Under the pieces are notes generated by a model. That model was given only the letters and a program-made list of their open reading frames with translations, did not search any database and was not told where the DNA came from. From positions 62,001 to 126,000 of the forward strand of contig NZ_JABFCL010000004.1 in the NCBI RefSeq assembly GCF_017566145.1: a stretch of DNA of 64,000 nucleotides, given 5' to 3'. A program made the translations under genes and the position numbers. This document shows, in pieces, positions 16,246 through 24,824 of the stretch. Numbering within the stretch: position 1 is the stretch's first letter; the number at the start of each line of letters is the position of its first letter. The stretch is from Bittarella massiliensis (ex Durand et al. 2017). GTDB taxonomy: Bacteria > Bacillota > Clostridia > Oscillospirales > Ruminococcaceae.

Positions 16246-16539
16246 ATGGCACAGGTAAAAACAGCGCTGAAATACCAGGGGAAACCCCTGGCCCGCTGCG
16301 GCGACGAGCTGTATTTCGGCAGCATGGACGATAAATACATCGTGTATATGCAGATTGTGAGCAAGCAGACCTACCAGGGCGAGGAGATGGCCGACAAGGT
16401 GCGGCTCTCCCTCATGCTCACCGACACCAACCTCTCCCCCATCGAGCGCATCGTCAAGAGCAGCGAGAAAAAGGGGCTGTGGGGGGCGCTGGAGATCGCC
16501 AACATCTGGCTGGAGCGCGCGAACGCAGAAGAAAAGTAA
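16246..16539 (+). CDS. Conserved-looking protein of unknown function (97 residues)
   Basis: A soluble 97-residue protein with no signal peptide or membrane segment. It reads as a compact alpha/beta domain: beta-rich first half (LYFGSMDDKYIVYMQIV) and a helical C-terminus (GALEIANIWLERANAEEK). I do not recognise a family. The start is well supported by AAAGGAGG 8 nt before ATG 16246, preceded by a strong promoter and a stable leader hairpin, so it is very likely a real, expressed gene. It lies 86 bp before the esterase gene. Confidence 0.65.
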   Translation: MAQVKTALKYQGKPLARCGDELYFGSMDDKYIVYMQIVSKQTYQGEEMADKVRLSLMLTDTNLSPIERIVKSSEKKGLWGALEIANIWLERANAEEK

Positions 16540-16625
16540 ATCGAGTTTGCAAAAAGGCAGGGGACGGGGTTGTCCTCTGCCTTTTGTGCAACTGTTTTTC
16601 AACCAAACGGGAAGGAGTGTTTCAC

Positions 16626-17429
16626 ATGTCCCTGTTCAACTGCCATTTTTTCTCCAAGGTGCTGCAAACCCCCACCGAGCTGACCGTCTGCCTCCCCTCG
16701 CCCCCCGACTACATCTGCAAGGAGACCCCCATCGACCAGCTCTACGCCCCGGTGCAGGACAGGCTGCCGGTGCTGACCCTGCTCCACGGCCTCTCGGGGG
16801 ACTGCACCAGCTGGCTGCGCCAGTCCAGCGTTGAGCGCTATGCCGCCGAGGCGGGGGTGGCCCTGGTCATGCCCTCGGCCCAGAACAGCTTTTACAGCGA
16901 CCTCTCCCCCGCCGGCCCCTACTTCACCTACATCGCCGAGGAGGTGCCCCGGTTCTGCCGCGCCGCCTTCGGCCTCTCCACCCGGCGGGAGCAAAACTTC
17001 ATCGCCGGGCTCTCCATGGGCGGGTACGGGGCGGCCAAGCTGGCCCTCACCCTGCCCGAGCGGTACGCCGCCTTCGCCAGCCTCTCGGGGGCGCTGGACG
17101 CGGTGGACTTGGCCAGCCAGTGGCGGGGTGACCCCGCTTTCGCCCAGTTTGAGACCGCTTTTGGCGGTTCCGACGCGGTGGCCGGCAGCGAGCACGACCT
17201 CTACGCCCTGGCCCAGGGGCTGGCCGAGAGCGACGCCCCCCTGCCCGCCGCCTACCTCTGCTGCGGCACCGAGGACTTTCTCTACCCCTACACCCCCGCC
17301 TTTGCCGACTTTTTGGGGGCCCTGGGCTTTGCGGTGACCGAGGAGGAGGGGCCCGGCGCTCACGACTGGGCCTTCTGGGACGAGTTCATCCAAAGGGTGC
17401 TGGCCTGGCTGCCCCTTTCCGGGCTGTAA
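16626..17429 (+). CDS. Alpha/beta-hydrolase, esterase D/tributyrin esterase family
   Basis: A 267-residue cytosolic hydrolase. The nucleophile elbow is GLSMGG (Ser130), the oxyanion region is LLHGLSGD, the acid is in CCGTEDF and the histidine in GAHDW near the C-terminus, so the triad is complete. The family includes S-formylglutathione hydrolases, acetyl-xylan/feruloyl esterases and EstA tributyrin esterases. The substrate cannot be told, although a short acyl ester is likely. AAGGAG precedes ATG 16626. It is followed 15 bp later by fbp and shares its transcript. Confidence 0.85.
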   Translation: MSLFNCHFFSKVLQTPTELTVCLPSPPDYICKETPIDQLYAPVQDRLPVLTLLHGLSGDCTSWLRQSSVERYAAEAGVALVMPSAQNSFYSDLSPAGPYFTYIAEEVPRFCRAAFGLSTRREQNFIAGLSMGGYGAAKLALTLPERYAAFASLSGALDAVDLASQWRGDPAFAQFETAFGGSDAVAGSEHDLYALAQGLAESDAPLPAAYLCCGTEDFLYPYTPAFADFLGALGFAVTEEEGPGAHDWAFWDEFIQRVLAWLPLSGL

Positions 17430-17444
17430 AGGGGGGGAAGTGCT

Positions 17445-19436
17445 GTGAACATCACCCGCCGCCAGGTGCTGGACGACCTGCGCTTTTTGAAGGTGCTGGC
17501 CCGCCAGTACCCCACCATTCAGTCGGCCTCCACCGAGATCATCAACCTGCAGGCCATCCTCAACCTGCCCAAGGGGACCGAGCACTTTATGAGCGATCTG
17601 CACGGGGAGTACGAGGCCTTTTTGCACATCATGGGCAACGCCTCCGGCGCCATCCGCGAAAAGGTGGACCTGCTCTACCAGAACACCCTCTCCCAGGCCC
17701 AGCGGGCGGCCCTGGCCACCCTCATCTACTACCCGGAACAAAAGCTCAAAGAGATCAAGGAGGAGACCCCCCAGGAGGAGCTGGGGGAGTGGTACCGCCT
17801 CACCCTGGGGCGGCTGGTGGAGGTCTGCCGGCTGGTGGCCTCCAAGTACACCCGCTCCAAGGTGCGCAAGGCCCTGCCGCCCGACTTTGAGTACATCATC
17901 GACGAGCTGCTGCACACCACCTACGACGAGCGCAACAAGGGCCGCTACTACGAAAACATCATCGCCACCATCATCGAGATCGAGCGGGGGGACGCCTTTA
18001 TTGCCGCCCTCTGCGGCACCATCAAGCGGCTGATCGTCGACCGGCTGCACATTGTGGGGGACATCTACGACCGGGGCCCCCGGGCCGACATCGTCATGGA
18101 CTCGCTGATGGCCCACCACTGCGTGGACATCCAGTGGGGCAACCACGACGTTCTCTGGATGGGGGCCGCCGCCGGCAGCCGCACCTGCATCGCCAACGTC
18201 CTCAACAACTCCATCACCTACAACAACTTGGAGGTGGTGGAGCAGGGCTACGGCATCAGCCTGCGGCCCCTGGCCCTCTTTGCCGCCGAGACCTACGGCG
18301 GCCGGGACATGGCCGCCTTCCTCCCCAAGGGGGAGGCCACCCGCGGATACAGCCCCAAAGACATTCACCGGGTGGCCTGCATGCACAAGGCCATCGCCGT
18401 CATCCAGTTCAAGCTGGAGGGGCAGATCATCCTGCGCAATCCCGGCTTTTTGATGGGGGAGCGGATGCTGCTGCACAAGATCGACCGGGCGCGGGGCACC
18501 GTCCACCTGGACGGGCGGGATGTCCCCCTCAAGGACACCGACTTCCCCACCGTCGACCCCGCCGACCCCTACGCCTTGAGCGAGGAGGAGGCCCGGGTGA
18601 TGGAGCAGCTGAAATTCTCCTTTTTGCAGAGCGAGAAGCTGCAGCGCCACGTCCAGTTCCTCTACGCCAAGGGCGGGCTCTACAAGTGCTTCAACGACAA
18701 CCTGCTCCTCCACGGCTGCGTCCCGCTGCGAGAGGACGGCAGCTTCCTCCCCTTCTCCTGCGAGGGGGAGGAGCTCTCGGGCCGGGCCTTTCTCGACTAC
18801 GCCGAGGGGTTGGCCCGCCAGGGCTACTACGCCCAGCCCCACTCCCCCCAGCGCCAGCAGGGGAAGGACTATCTCTGGTACCTGTGGTGCGGCAAGAACT
18901 CCCCCCTCTTCGGGCGGGAGCGGATCGCCACCTTCGAGCGGCTGCTCTGCGAGGACGCGCGCACCTGGGAGGAGCCCAAGAACCCCTACTACCTCCTCTA
19001 CGAGCGGCCGGACATCTGTGAGAAGATCCTGCGGGAGTTCGGCCTGGGGGGGCCGGGCAGCCACATCGTCAACGGCCACGTGCCGGTGCGCACCAAGGAC
19101 GGGGAGAACCCGGTCAAGGCCGGGGGAAAATTGATCGTCATCGACGGCGGTTTCTGCCAGGCCTACCAGTCCAAGACCGGCATTGCCGGCTACACCCTCA
19201 TCTACAACTCCTACGGGCTGCGCATCGTCTCCCACAGCCCCTTTGAGGGGGTGAAGGAGGCCATCCGCCAGAACCGGGACATCCTCTCCACCACCGTCCT
19301 CACCCAGGCCACCGAGCACCGCATCCAGGTGGGGGAGACCGATGTGGGGCAGGAGATCCGGGAGAACATCGAGGGGTTGCGCCGGCTGCTGGCCGCCTAC
19401 CGGATGGGGATCATCAAGCAGGACCACGGCCACTAA
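17445..19436 (+). CDS. fbp: Fructose-1,6-bisphosphatase, class III (Firmicutes type)
   Basis: A 663-residue enzyme of the calcineurin-like phosphatase type that hydrolyses fructose 1,6-bisphosphate in gluconeogenesis. Length and sequence match the Bacillus YydE/Fbp class: FMSDLHGEYEAF with the first metal ligands near residue 50, VGDIYDRGPRAD, then WGNHDVLWMGAAAG, later NGHVPVR and IDGGFCQAYQ. The start is GTG 17445 behind GGGGGGAAG. It is closed by a strong terminator. The enzyme marks a Firmicutes-type central metabolism. Confidence 0.96.
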   Translation: MNITRRQVLDDLRFLKVLARQYPTIQSASTEIINLQAILNLPKGTEHFMSDLHGEYEAFLHIMGNASGAIREKVDLLYQNTLSQAQRAALATLIYYPEQKLKEIKEETPQEELGEWYRLTLGRLVEVCRLVASKYTRSKVRKALPPDFEYIIDELLHTTYDERNKGRYYENIIATIIEIERGDAFIAALCGTIKRLIVDRLHIVGDIYDRGPRADIVMDSLMAHHCVDIQWGNHDVLWMGAAAGSRTCIANVLNNSITYNNLEVVEQGYGISLRPLALFAAETYGGRDMAAFLPKGEATRGYSPKDIHRVACMHKAIAVIQFKLEGQIILRNPGFLMGERMLLHKIDRARGTVHLDGRDVPLKDTDFPTVDPADPYALSEEEARVMEQLKFSFLQSEKLQRHVQFLYAKGGLYKCFNDNLLLHGCVPLREDGSFLPFSCEGEELSGRAFLDYAEGLARQGYYAQPHSPQRQQGKDYLWYLWCGKNSPLFGRERIATFERLLCEDARTWEEPKNPYYLLYERPDICEKILREFGLGGPGSHIVNGHVPVRTKDGENPVKAGGKLIVIDGGFCQAYQSKTGIAGYTLIYNSYGLRIVSHSPFEGVKEAIRQNRDILSTTVLTQATEHRIQVGETDVGQEIRENIEGLRRLLAAYRMGIIKQDHGH

Positions 19437-19452
19437 ACCTCCAAAGCCCGCC

Positions 19453-19495
19453 AAAAAAGCGCTGTGAGAAGCCCCTTCTCACAGCGCTTTTTCCC
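19453..19495. terminator. Bidirectional intrinsic terminator
   Basis: AGCGCTGTGAGAAG pairs with CTTCTCACAGCGCT and is flanked by A and T runs. It serves fbp and the converging eight-gene minus-strand unit. Confidence 0.9.
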
Positions 19496-19556
19496 TTTTG
19501 TGAATCCCGCCTCTCGCCCACACCGCCCGGCAAAAGGGGGGCCGGCGGCATCTGTT

Positions 19557-20795
19557 TTATCCTCTCTGCCGGGGAGAGGTCCCCCCCAACCGCCGGCGGA
19601 GGATCGCCCCCCTGGGGGCCGGTTCCCCGCAGCGCAGGGAGAGGGCCATGTGGGGGTGGATGGCCTCGCGGATGGGCTCCCCCGCGCCGTCGCGCAGACC
19701 GGCCACCGGCAGGGCCAGCGGGGCCCGGCCGGGGAGGAGGAGCTCCAGCTCCTCCCCCTCCCGCAGCCGGTTTTTCATCCGGCACCAGAGGCGGCCGCCC
19801 TCCCAGCGCTCGGCCACCGCCACCACCTGGCAGCTCTGCAGGTACTGCCCGCTCTCGGTGAACTGGCGGGGCTGGCCGAAGTAGAAGCCGGTGGTGTAGG
19901 GGCGGTGGCTCACCGCCTCGGTCTCCTCTATCAGCCAGCTGGGGCAGGGCTCGCCCGGCGCGGCGGCCCAGCGGTCGACGGCGATGCGGTAGGCGTTGGT
20001 GACGGCCGCCGCGTAGTAGACCGACTTGGCCCGCCCCTCGATCTTGAAGCTGCCCACCCCGGCGGCCGCCAGGTCGCCGAGGTGCTCGATCATCCGCAGG
20101 TCGCCGGCGTTGAGGAGGTAACTCCCCTGGCCGGGGATCTCCCCGATCTCGTGGTAGACGCCGGGGGCGCTCTCCTCCTCCAGCCGGTAGCGCCAGCGGC
20201 AGGGCTGGGCGCAGTCCCCCCGGTTGGGGTCGCGGCCTGCCAGGTACTGGGAGAGGAGGCACCGCCCCGACACCGACATGCACATGGCCCCGTGGACAAA
20301 GGCCTCCAGTTCCAGCTGGGGCGGGGTCTCCCGGCGGATGGAGGCGATCTCCTCCAGGGAGAGCTCCCGGGCCAGCACCACCCGGCTGGCCCCCATTTTG
20401 TAGAGGGCGGTGGCGGTGGCCCCGTTGACCACCCCCAGCTGGGTGGAGACGTGCAGCGCCACCTGGGGCGCCGCCTGGCGGGCCATCTCCATCACCCCCA
20501 AATCGGCGATGATGAAGGCGTCCACCCCGGCCTCTGCCGCCCCGGCCAGAAAGGCGGGCAGGGCGTCCAGCTCCCCCTGCCGGGGAAGGGTGTTGCAGGT
20601 CAGGTAGACCTTGACCCCCTTTTGGTGGGCCAGGGCCACCGCCCGCCGCAGCCCGTCGGGGGAGAAGTTCTCCGGACCGGCCCGCATGCCAAAGCGCTGG
20701 CCGCCCAGGTAGACGGCGTCCGCCCCGTAGAGGAGGGCGGCCTCCAGCCGCTCCTCATCCCCGGCGGGGGCCAGCAGTTCCGGTTTCTTCACCAC
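19557..20795 (-). CDS. Peptidase U32 family protein, probable tRNA hydroxylation protein TrhP
   Basis: A 412-residue U32-family protein. It starts with PELLAPAGDEERLEAALLYGADAVYLGG and contains the family signature ELEAFVHGAMCMSVSGRC, followed by DPNRGDCAQPCRW with conserved cysteines. Members such as YegQ/TrhP and Bacillus YrrO are now linked to 5-hydroxyuridine formation at tRNA position 34; older annotation calls them collagenase-like proteases. It is the last gene of the run starting at pcrA, only 3 bp after mltG, and is closed by the terminator at 19453-19495. In Bacillus yrrL (mltG) and yrrO also neighbour each other. Confidence 0.88.
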   Translation of the reverse strand: MVKKPELLAPAGDEERLEAALLYGADAVYLGGQRFGMRAGPENFSPDGLRRAVALAHQKGVKVYLTCNTLPRQGELDALPAFLAGAAEAGVDAFIIADLGVMEMARQAAPQVALHVSTQLGVVNGATATALYKMGASRVVLARELSLEEIASIRRETPPQLELEAFVHGAMCMSVSGRCLLSQYLAGRDPNRGDCAQPCRWRYRLEEESAPGVYHEIGEIPGQGSYLLNAGDLRMIEHLGDLAAAGVGSFKIEGRAKSVYYAAAVTNAYRIAVDRWAAAPGEPCPSWLIEETEAVSHRPYTTGFYFGQPRQFTESGQYLQSCQVVAVAERWEGGRLWCRMKNRLREGEELELLLPGRAPLALPVAGLRDGAGEPIREAIHPHMALSLRCGEPAPRGAILRRRLGGTSPRQRG

Positions 20796-20798
20796 CGC

Positions 20799-21875
20799 CT
20801 ACTTCCCCCGGGTCGCGTCGGCCTGGGCCACGTTCTTCTCGTGCTCGGGGAAGGTCTTGGCGTAGAGGTAGTTGTTGTCGGCGTCGGTGACAAAGTAGTA
20901 GTAGTCGTGGCTGGCCGGCCAGAGGGCAGCTTCCAGGGCGGCTTTGCCCGGGCAGGCCACCGGGCCGATGGGCAGGCCGGTGACGGTGTAGGTGTTGTAG
21001 GCCTCCGACTGCTCCTCGGTGTAGGGGAGGCCGTAGGCGTCATAGGCCCGCAAAAAGACGATGGTCACGTCCGACTGGAGCATGGGCAGGCTGCTGCCGG
21101 CGGCCATCCGGTTGTGAAACACCCCGGAGACCTGCTTCATATCCTCGTTGGTGAAGGACTCCTTCTGGATGATGGAGGCCAGGGTCACCGTCTCCTCCAG
21201 GCTCATCCCCAATTCGTCCATCCGCGCCCGCATCTCCGGGGTGATCTGGCTGTCAAAGTGGGCCAGCATGGTCTGGGCCACGGCGGCCGGGTCGCTCCCC
21301 TTTTCAAACTGATAGGTGTCGGGGAAGCAGTAGCCCTCCATCTTCAAAATCTTCAAGGGGGAGTCACTCACCTCCGCCTCAAAGGAGCCCTCAAACCGGC
21401 CGGTCTGCAGGGCGTCCAGGAAGGCGTCGCCGCCGCAGACCCCCGCCTCTTCCAGGGCGGTGGCGATCTGGGGCAGGCTGTACCCCTCGGGGATGGTGAC
21501 GGTGGCCACGTTCTCGTTGACCGCCGTCTGCTGGAGGGTGGCGATGACATCCTTGTAGGCCGCCTTCTTGGGCAGTTTGTGGTTGCCGAACTGGTAGGTG
21601 CCGTCGCCTCCGTTTAGCTTGGAGTAGAGGCGAAAGAGGGCCTTGCTGCCGATGACCCCCTCCTCCTTGAGGGCCGAGGCGATGGCCGCCGTCGAGGCGC
21701 CCTTCTCCACCGTCACCGTCACCAGCTGGCTGTCGTCGCCCCCCCAGCCGCCGATCTCCGAGGCGGCGTAGAGGCCCAGCCCCCCGGCGATGAGCAGCAG
21801 CGCTGCCAGGGCGATCCCCACAATCAGCAGGGCCTTTTTCTTCTTTCCGGCGGTTTGCTTATTCAGGTGTTCCAT
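20799..21875 (-). CDS. mltG: Endolytic murein transglycosylase
   Basis: A 358-residue MltG/YceG-type enzyme that cuts nascent peptidoglycan strands. A cytoplasmic basic tail is followed by one transmembrane helix (about 14-38), a LysM-like segment, and the catalytic domain with EGYSLPQIA, EGYCFPDTYQF, LASIIQKES (catalytic Glu) and YNTYTVTGLPIGPVACPG. The domain order and length are typical. ATG 21875. It sits in the operon after the folate cyclo-ligase gene and 3 bp before the U32 gene. Confidence 0.94.
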   Translation of the reverse strand: MEHLNKQTAGKKKKALLIVGIALAALLLIAGGLGLYAASEIGGWGGDDSQLVTVTVEKGASTAAIASALKEEGVIGSKALFRLYSKLNGGDGTYQFGNHKLPKKAAYKDVIATLQQTAVNENVATVTIPEGYSLPQIATALEEAGVCGGDAFLDALQTGRFEGSFEAEVSDSPLKILKMEGYCFPDTYQFEKGSDPAAVAQTMLAHFDSQITPEMRARMDELGMSLEETVTLASIIQKESFTNEDMKQVSGVFHNRMAAGSSLPMLQSDVTIVFLRAYDAYGLPYTEEQSEAYNTYTVTGLPIGPVACPGKAALEAALWPASHDYYYFVTDADNNYLYAKTFPEHEKNVAQADATRGK

Positions 21876-21896
21876 GCGCTTTCTCCTATCGGGCGG

Positions 21897-22466
21897 CTAT
21901 CGCTTTGCCGCGTACTCTCCCCCCTCGGTGAGGAGGATGTCCACCGGCTGATCCCAGGGATCAACCTCGATCTCGTCCAGCAGGCAGGCCTCGTAGCAGA
22001 GGCCGACCTTGAGCCCGGGGTAGTTTTTCAGGTACCGGTCGTAGTGGCCCCCGCCATAGCCCACCCGGTAGCCCCGGCGGTCAAAGGCCAGGCCGGGCAC
22101 CAAAATGGGCAGCGCCATCCGCTTGTCCAGGATCTTGGAGCCGGTGGGCTCCAACACGCCGTGGGGGCCTTTGGCCAGCTGCCGCGTCCCCTCAAAGCGG
22201 ACCATCCGCATCTTCCCCGAAGGGCTGGTCTGGGGCAGGTAGATCCGCTTCCCCTCGGCCAACAGCCGGCGCATGATCCGCCGGGTGTCCACCTCCTGGG
22301 GGAGGGAGTAGTAGAGGACGGCGCCCCGGTCCTCCCCGCCCGTCGCCTCGAAAAACCGGCGGGCAATGGCGGTGTCCATCCTGTTTTTGGGCCCTGCCCG
22401 CAGCCCTTGACGGCAGTTGCGGGCCAACGCCCTGGCCTCCTTTTTAGAGACCGCCTTCTCCGCCAC
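21897..22466 (-). CDS. 5-formyltetrahydrofolate cyclo-ligase
   Basis: A 189-residue MTHFS-type enzyme that converts 5-formyl-THF to 5,10-methenyl-THF using ATP. Characteristic segments are SKKEARALAR at the start, YLPQTSP, LVPGLAFDRRGYRVGYGGGHYDRYL (phosphate/folate-binding signature) and DILLTEGG. Start GTG 22466 directly abuts the stop of the DJ-1 gene (TGAGTG), indicating coupling. Confidence 0.93.
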   Translation of the reverse strand: MAEKAVSKKEARALARNCRQGLRAGPKNRMDTAIARRFFEATGGEDRGAVLYYSLPQEVDTRRIMRRLLAEGKRIYLPQTSPSGKMRMVRFEGTRQLAKGPHGVLEPTGSKILDKRMALPILVPGLAFDRRGYRVGYGGGHYDRYLKNYPGLKVGLCYEACLLDEIEVDPWDQPVDILLTEGGEYAAKR

Positions 22467-23006
22467 TCAAATTGCCATAGAGGCTTTGACCGCCTCCATG
22501 GCCTCTCTGCCGCAGAGCTGCTCCACCAGCGCCAGGCCGAATTCCACCGCCACCCCGGCGCCCCGGGCGGTGGTGAAAAGGCCGTCTTGGCAGACGGCTT
22601 CCCCGGTGCAGACGGCCTTCCCCAACTGGTCCTGAAAACCGGGGTTGGCGGTGGCCCGGCGGCCATCCAGCAGCCCCCGGTGTCCCAGGATGGAGGGGGC
22701 GGCACAGATGGCGGCGATGGGAATCTCCCGCTCCACACAATAGTCGATCGCCCCCTGGACCGTCGGGCTCTCCTCCAGGTTGAGGGTGCCGGGCAGCCCG
22801 CCGGGCAGGACGATCATCTCCAGCTCCTCCCCCGGGGAGAAGGCGCTGTCGGCCAGGTCACAGCGGACCGTCACCCCGTGGGAACTGGTGATCTCCCGGC
22901 CGCCGATCCCCACGGTGCGCACCTCTTTCTTGGCGCGCCGCAGGGCGTCCACCGGGGCCAGGGCCTCGGTCTGTTCAAATCCCTCTGCCAAAAAAATCGC
23001 TATCAT
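22467..23006 (-). CDS. DJ-1/PfpI family protein
   Basis: A 179-residue DJ-1/ThiJ/PfpI-fold protein. The conserved nucleophile is Cys101 in AAICAAPSIL, with the acidic residue in LAEGFEQTEA. VLPGGLPGT and FTTARGAG are also typical of the DJ-1/YajL subgroup. These proteins act as deglycases/glyoxalases or stress chaperones; the biochemical role is debated. It stands 51 bp after the GNAT gene and abuts the cyclo-ligase gene. Confidence 0.9.
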   Translation of the reverse strand: MIAIFLAEGFEQTEALAPVDALRRAKKEVRTVGIGGREITSSHGVTVRCDLADSAFSPGEELEMIVLPGGLPGTLNLEESPTVQGAIDYCVEREIPIAAICAAPSILGHRGLLDGRRATANPGFQDQLGKAVCTGEAVCQDGLFTTARGAGVAVEFGLALVEQLCGREAMEAVKASMAI

Positions 23007-23057
23007 CGCGCAAAACCTCCATTCTCGCCCCGCAAAAAGGGGGCCTTTCCCCGCCGG

Positions 23058-23912
23058 TCAGTCGTAGAGGAGACCGGCGTAGCCGCTCTCCGTCCCCGCC
23101 CCCAGCAGGCCGCCGGGAGCGCCTGGCGCCGGCCGCAGCTGGGCAAAGGGGCCGATCTCCCCCCGGCCGGCGAAAAGGGGGGAGAAGACCGGCAACACCA
23201 GCCGGGCCCGGGCGGCCCCCGTCTGGGCAAAGAGGGCGGCGAGGGCGGCGAGGACCCGCCCGTCGTCGGGGGCGGCCAGCTCCTTTATCACCAACTCCGC
23301 CCCGTCCCTCTGGTAGAGCAGGTGCCCGCCGGCAAAGCCCAGGGCGTCGCCCCCCCAGAAGCGGCAGTCGGCCACCGCGTGGCGAAGGCCCGCCGGGCCG
23401 TGGGCCAGGTAGCCGCCGGCCAGGAAGGCCGCCTCCCGCCGGCCGGCCAACTCCTCCGGCGAGAGGGGGGTCAGGGGACAGCCCTCCCCGGCGCACCCGC
23501 CCCGCTCCACCGCCAGCCGCCGCAGGCCGCCCCACGCCCGGTAGCCGCGGGCCCCGTAGAAGGAGAAGAGGGAGGGTTCCCCCGGCACCAGGACGATGCC
23601 CGCCCGCCCGCCGCTCTCCCGGCGGTAGACCTCCTCCAGCATCCGGGACATGATCCCCTCCCCCTGCCGCTGGGGCAGGGTGGCCGCCGCGTAGAGGTAC
23701 CAGAGGGGGACCCGCTCGCCCCCCCTGCGGTACTCCACCGGCAGCAAAAAGAGGGCGGCGGCGGGGCCTGCTTCGTCCTGCCAGAGGTAGGGGCGGCAGT
23801 TCTCCCGCCAGTTTTGCCAAAAGAGGCGGACATACGCCTCCCCGTCGCCAAAACCGGCCCGCCAGATCGCGCAGAGGGACGAAAAGTCCTCCGGCCCCGC
23901 CAGGCGCAGCAT
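23058..23912 (-). CDS. GNAT family N-acetyltransferase (two-part, Eis-like length)
   Basis: A 284-residue protein. The N-terminal half has the GNAT fold, with the acetyl-CoA loop in LYAAATLPQRQGEGIMSRML (R/Q-x-x-G/A pattern) and FSFYGARGYRAWGG near the C-terminus of the domain. The second half (about 140-284) has no firm assignment and recalls Eis-type proteins with duplicated or lid domains. Substrate unknown. ATG 23912 overlaps the DUF2156 stop by ATGA, so the two are translationally coupled and may work together. A long out-of-phase extension upstream was ignored. Confidence 0.8.
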   Translation of the reverse strand: MLRLAGPEDFSSLCAIWRAGFGDGEAYVRLFWQNWRENCRPYLWQDEAGPAAALFLLPVEYRRGGERVPLWYLYAAATLPQRQGEGIMSRMLEEVYRRESGGRAGIVLVPGEPSLFSFYGARGYRAWGGLRRLAVERGGCAGEGCPLTPLSPEELAGRREAAFLAGGYLAHGPAGLRHAVADCRFWGGDALGFAGGHLLYQRDGAELVIKELAAPDDGRVLAALAALFAQTGAARARLVLPVFSPLFAGRGEIGPFAQLRPAPGAPGGLLGAGTESGYAGLLYD

Positions 23913-24802
23913 CAGTCCGCCACCCGGGCGATGAATTTCTCCACCATGCACGCGGGGTGGTAGGAGAGTTTGGCCTTGCGCAGCCCCTCCTCGCCCAGGT
24001 CCTCCTCCCGGTTGATGTAGGTGTAGCCCCCGCAGAGGTTGCGGGCAAACTCCCGGTTGATGATGGGGTAGGCCCCCCGGTAGTCGGAGAAGGCCTTCTC
24101 CACGTGCACGTCCACCATGGTGTCGTTGAGGGCGTGGCCGAAGCTGTAGGCCACCACCCGGTCGTCCACCCGGATGAGCCCGCCGAAGAGGCCCAGCTCG
24201 TCCCAGTGGGCAAAGGCCTTCTTCACCGCGCAGTGCTCGATCTGCAGGCTCTCGCTCTGGGTGCAGCCGTTTTCGCGGCACCACTCCTCATTCATGGCCA
24301 GGCAGTCGGCTATGTTGTCCTCGTCGATGATCTCAAAACGCCAGTTGTAGTTTTGCTCAAAGTAGGAGATGTGGTTGCGCTTGGAGTGGTACTTCTTTCC
24401 CGAGAGGGAGGCCAACTTCTCCTGCAAGTAGACGTAGTCGTAGAAGTCCCGGTTGTACTCCATGCGCACCCGGTCCCCGAAATAGCCGGTGAGCAGCGCC
24501 GCCTGTTTGGGCCCCGCGCCGCTGATGGTCAGCTGCTTGCCCAGGGCGTCGGCGTCGGCCTTGCAGGCCTCGTACCACACCCCCACATCCACCGCGCCGG
24601 CGGGGAACATGTAGTTGGCCGTCTCCCCCTCCACACTGCGGGCGAGAAACATTCCCCCGTACTCGGTGAACTGGATGCCGTACCCCTCCCACCACATGAA
24701 CATGTTGCTGAAGGTGTACTCGTCGCTGGTGTACTGGCTCTGGTCCAGCAGGGGCTGGACCCATTTTCGGTCTTCGATCTCCGGCGTTTTAAATGACAAC
24801 AT
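23912..24802 (-). CDS. DUF2156 protein (phosphatidylglycerol lysyltransferase C-domain-like)
   Basis: A 296-residue soluble protein matching DUF2156, the GNAT-like C-terminal domain of MprF-type aminoacyl-phosphatidylglycerol synthases, but without the membrane flippase part. Typical segments are YTSDEYTFSNMFMW at the start, KYHSKRNHISYFEQNY in the middle, and NREFARNLCGGYTYINREEDLGEEGLRKAK near the end. It may use an aminoacyl-tRNA or acyl-CoA donor; the substrate is unknown. ATG 24802 follows AAGGAG. It lies between tmk and the coupled GNAT gene. Confidence 0.85.
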   Translation of the reverse strand: MLSFKTPEIEDRKWVQPLLDQSQYTSDEYTFSNMFMWWEGYGIQFTEYGGMFLARSVEGETANYMFPAGAVDVGVWYEACKADADALGKQLTISGAGPKQAALLTGYFGDRVRMEYNRDFYDYVYLQEKLASLSGKKYHSKRNHISYFEQNYNWRFEIIDEDNIADCLAMNEEWCRENGCTQSESLQIEHCAVKKAFAHWDELGLFGGLIRVDDRVVAYSFGHALNDTMVDVHVEKAFSDYRGAYPIINREFARNLCGGYTYINREEDLGEEGLRKAKLSYHPACMVEKFIARVAD

Positions 24803-24824
24803 ACAATTTTTAACTCCTTTTTTG

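Noticed and set aside
20799..21875. Gln in place of the first Glu in the MltG IIxKE segment
   Set aside because: The catalytic Glu is the one after Lys, and it is present, so activity should be kept.
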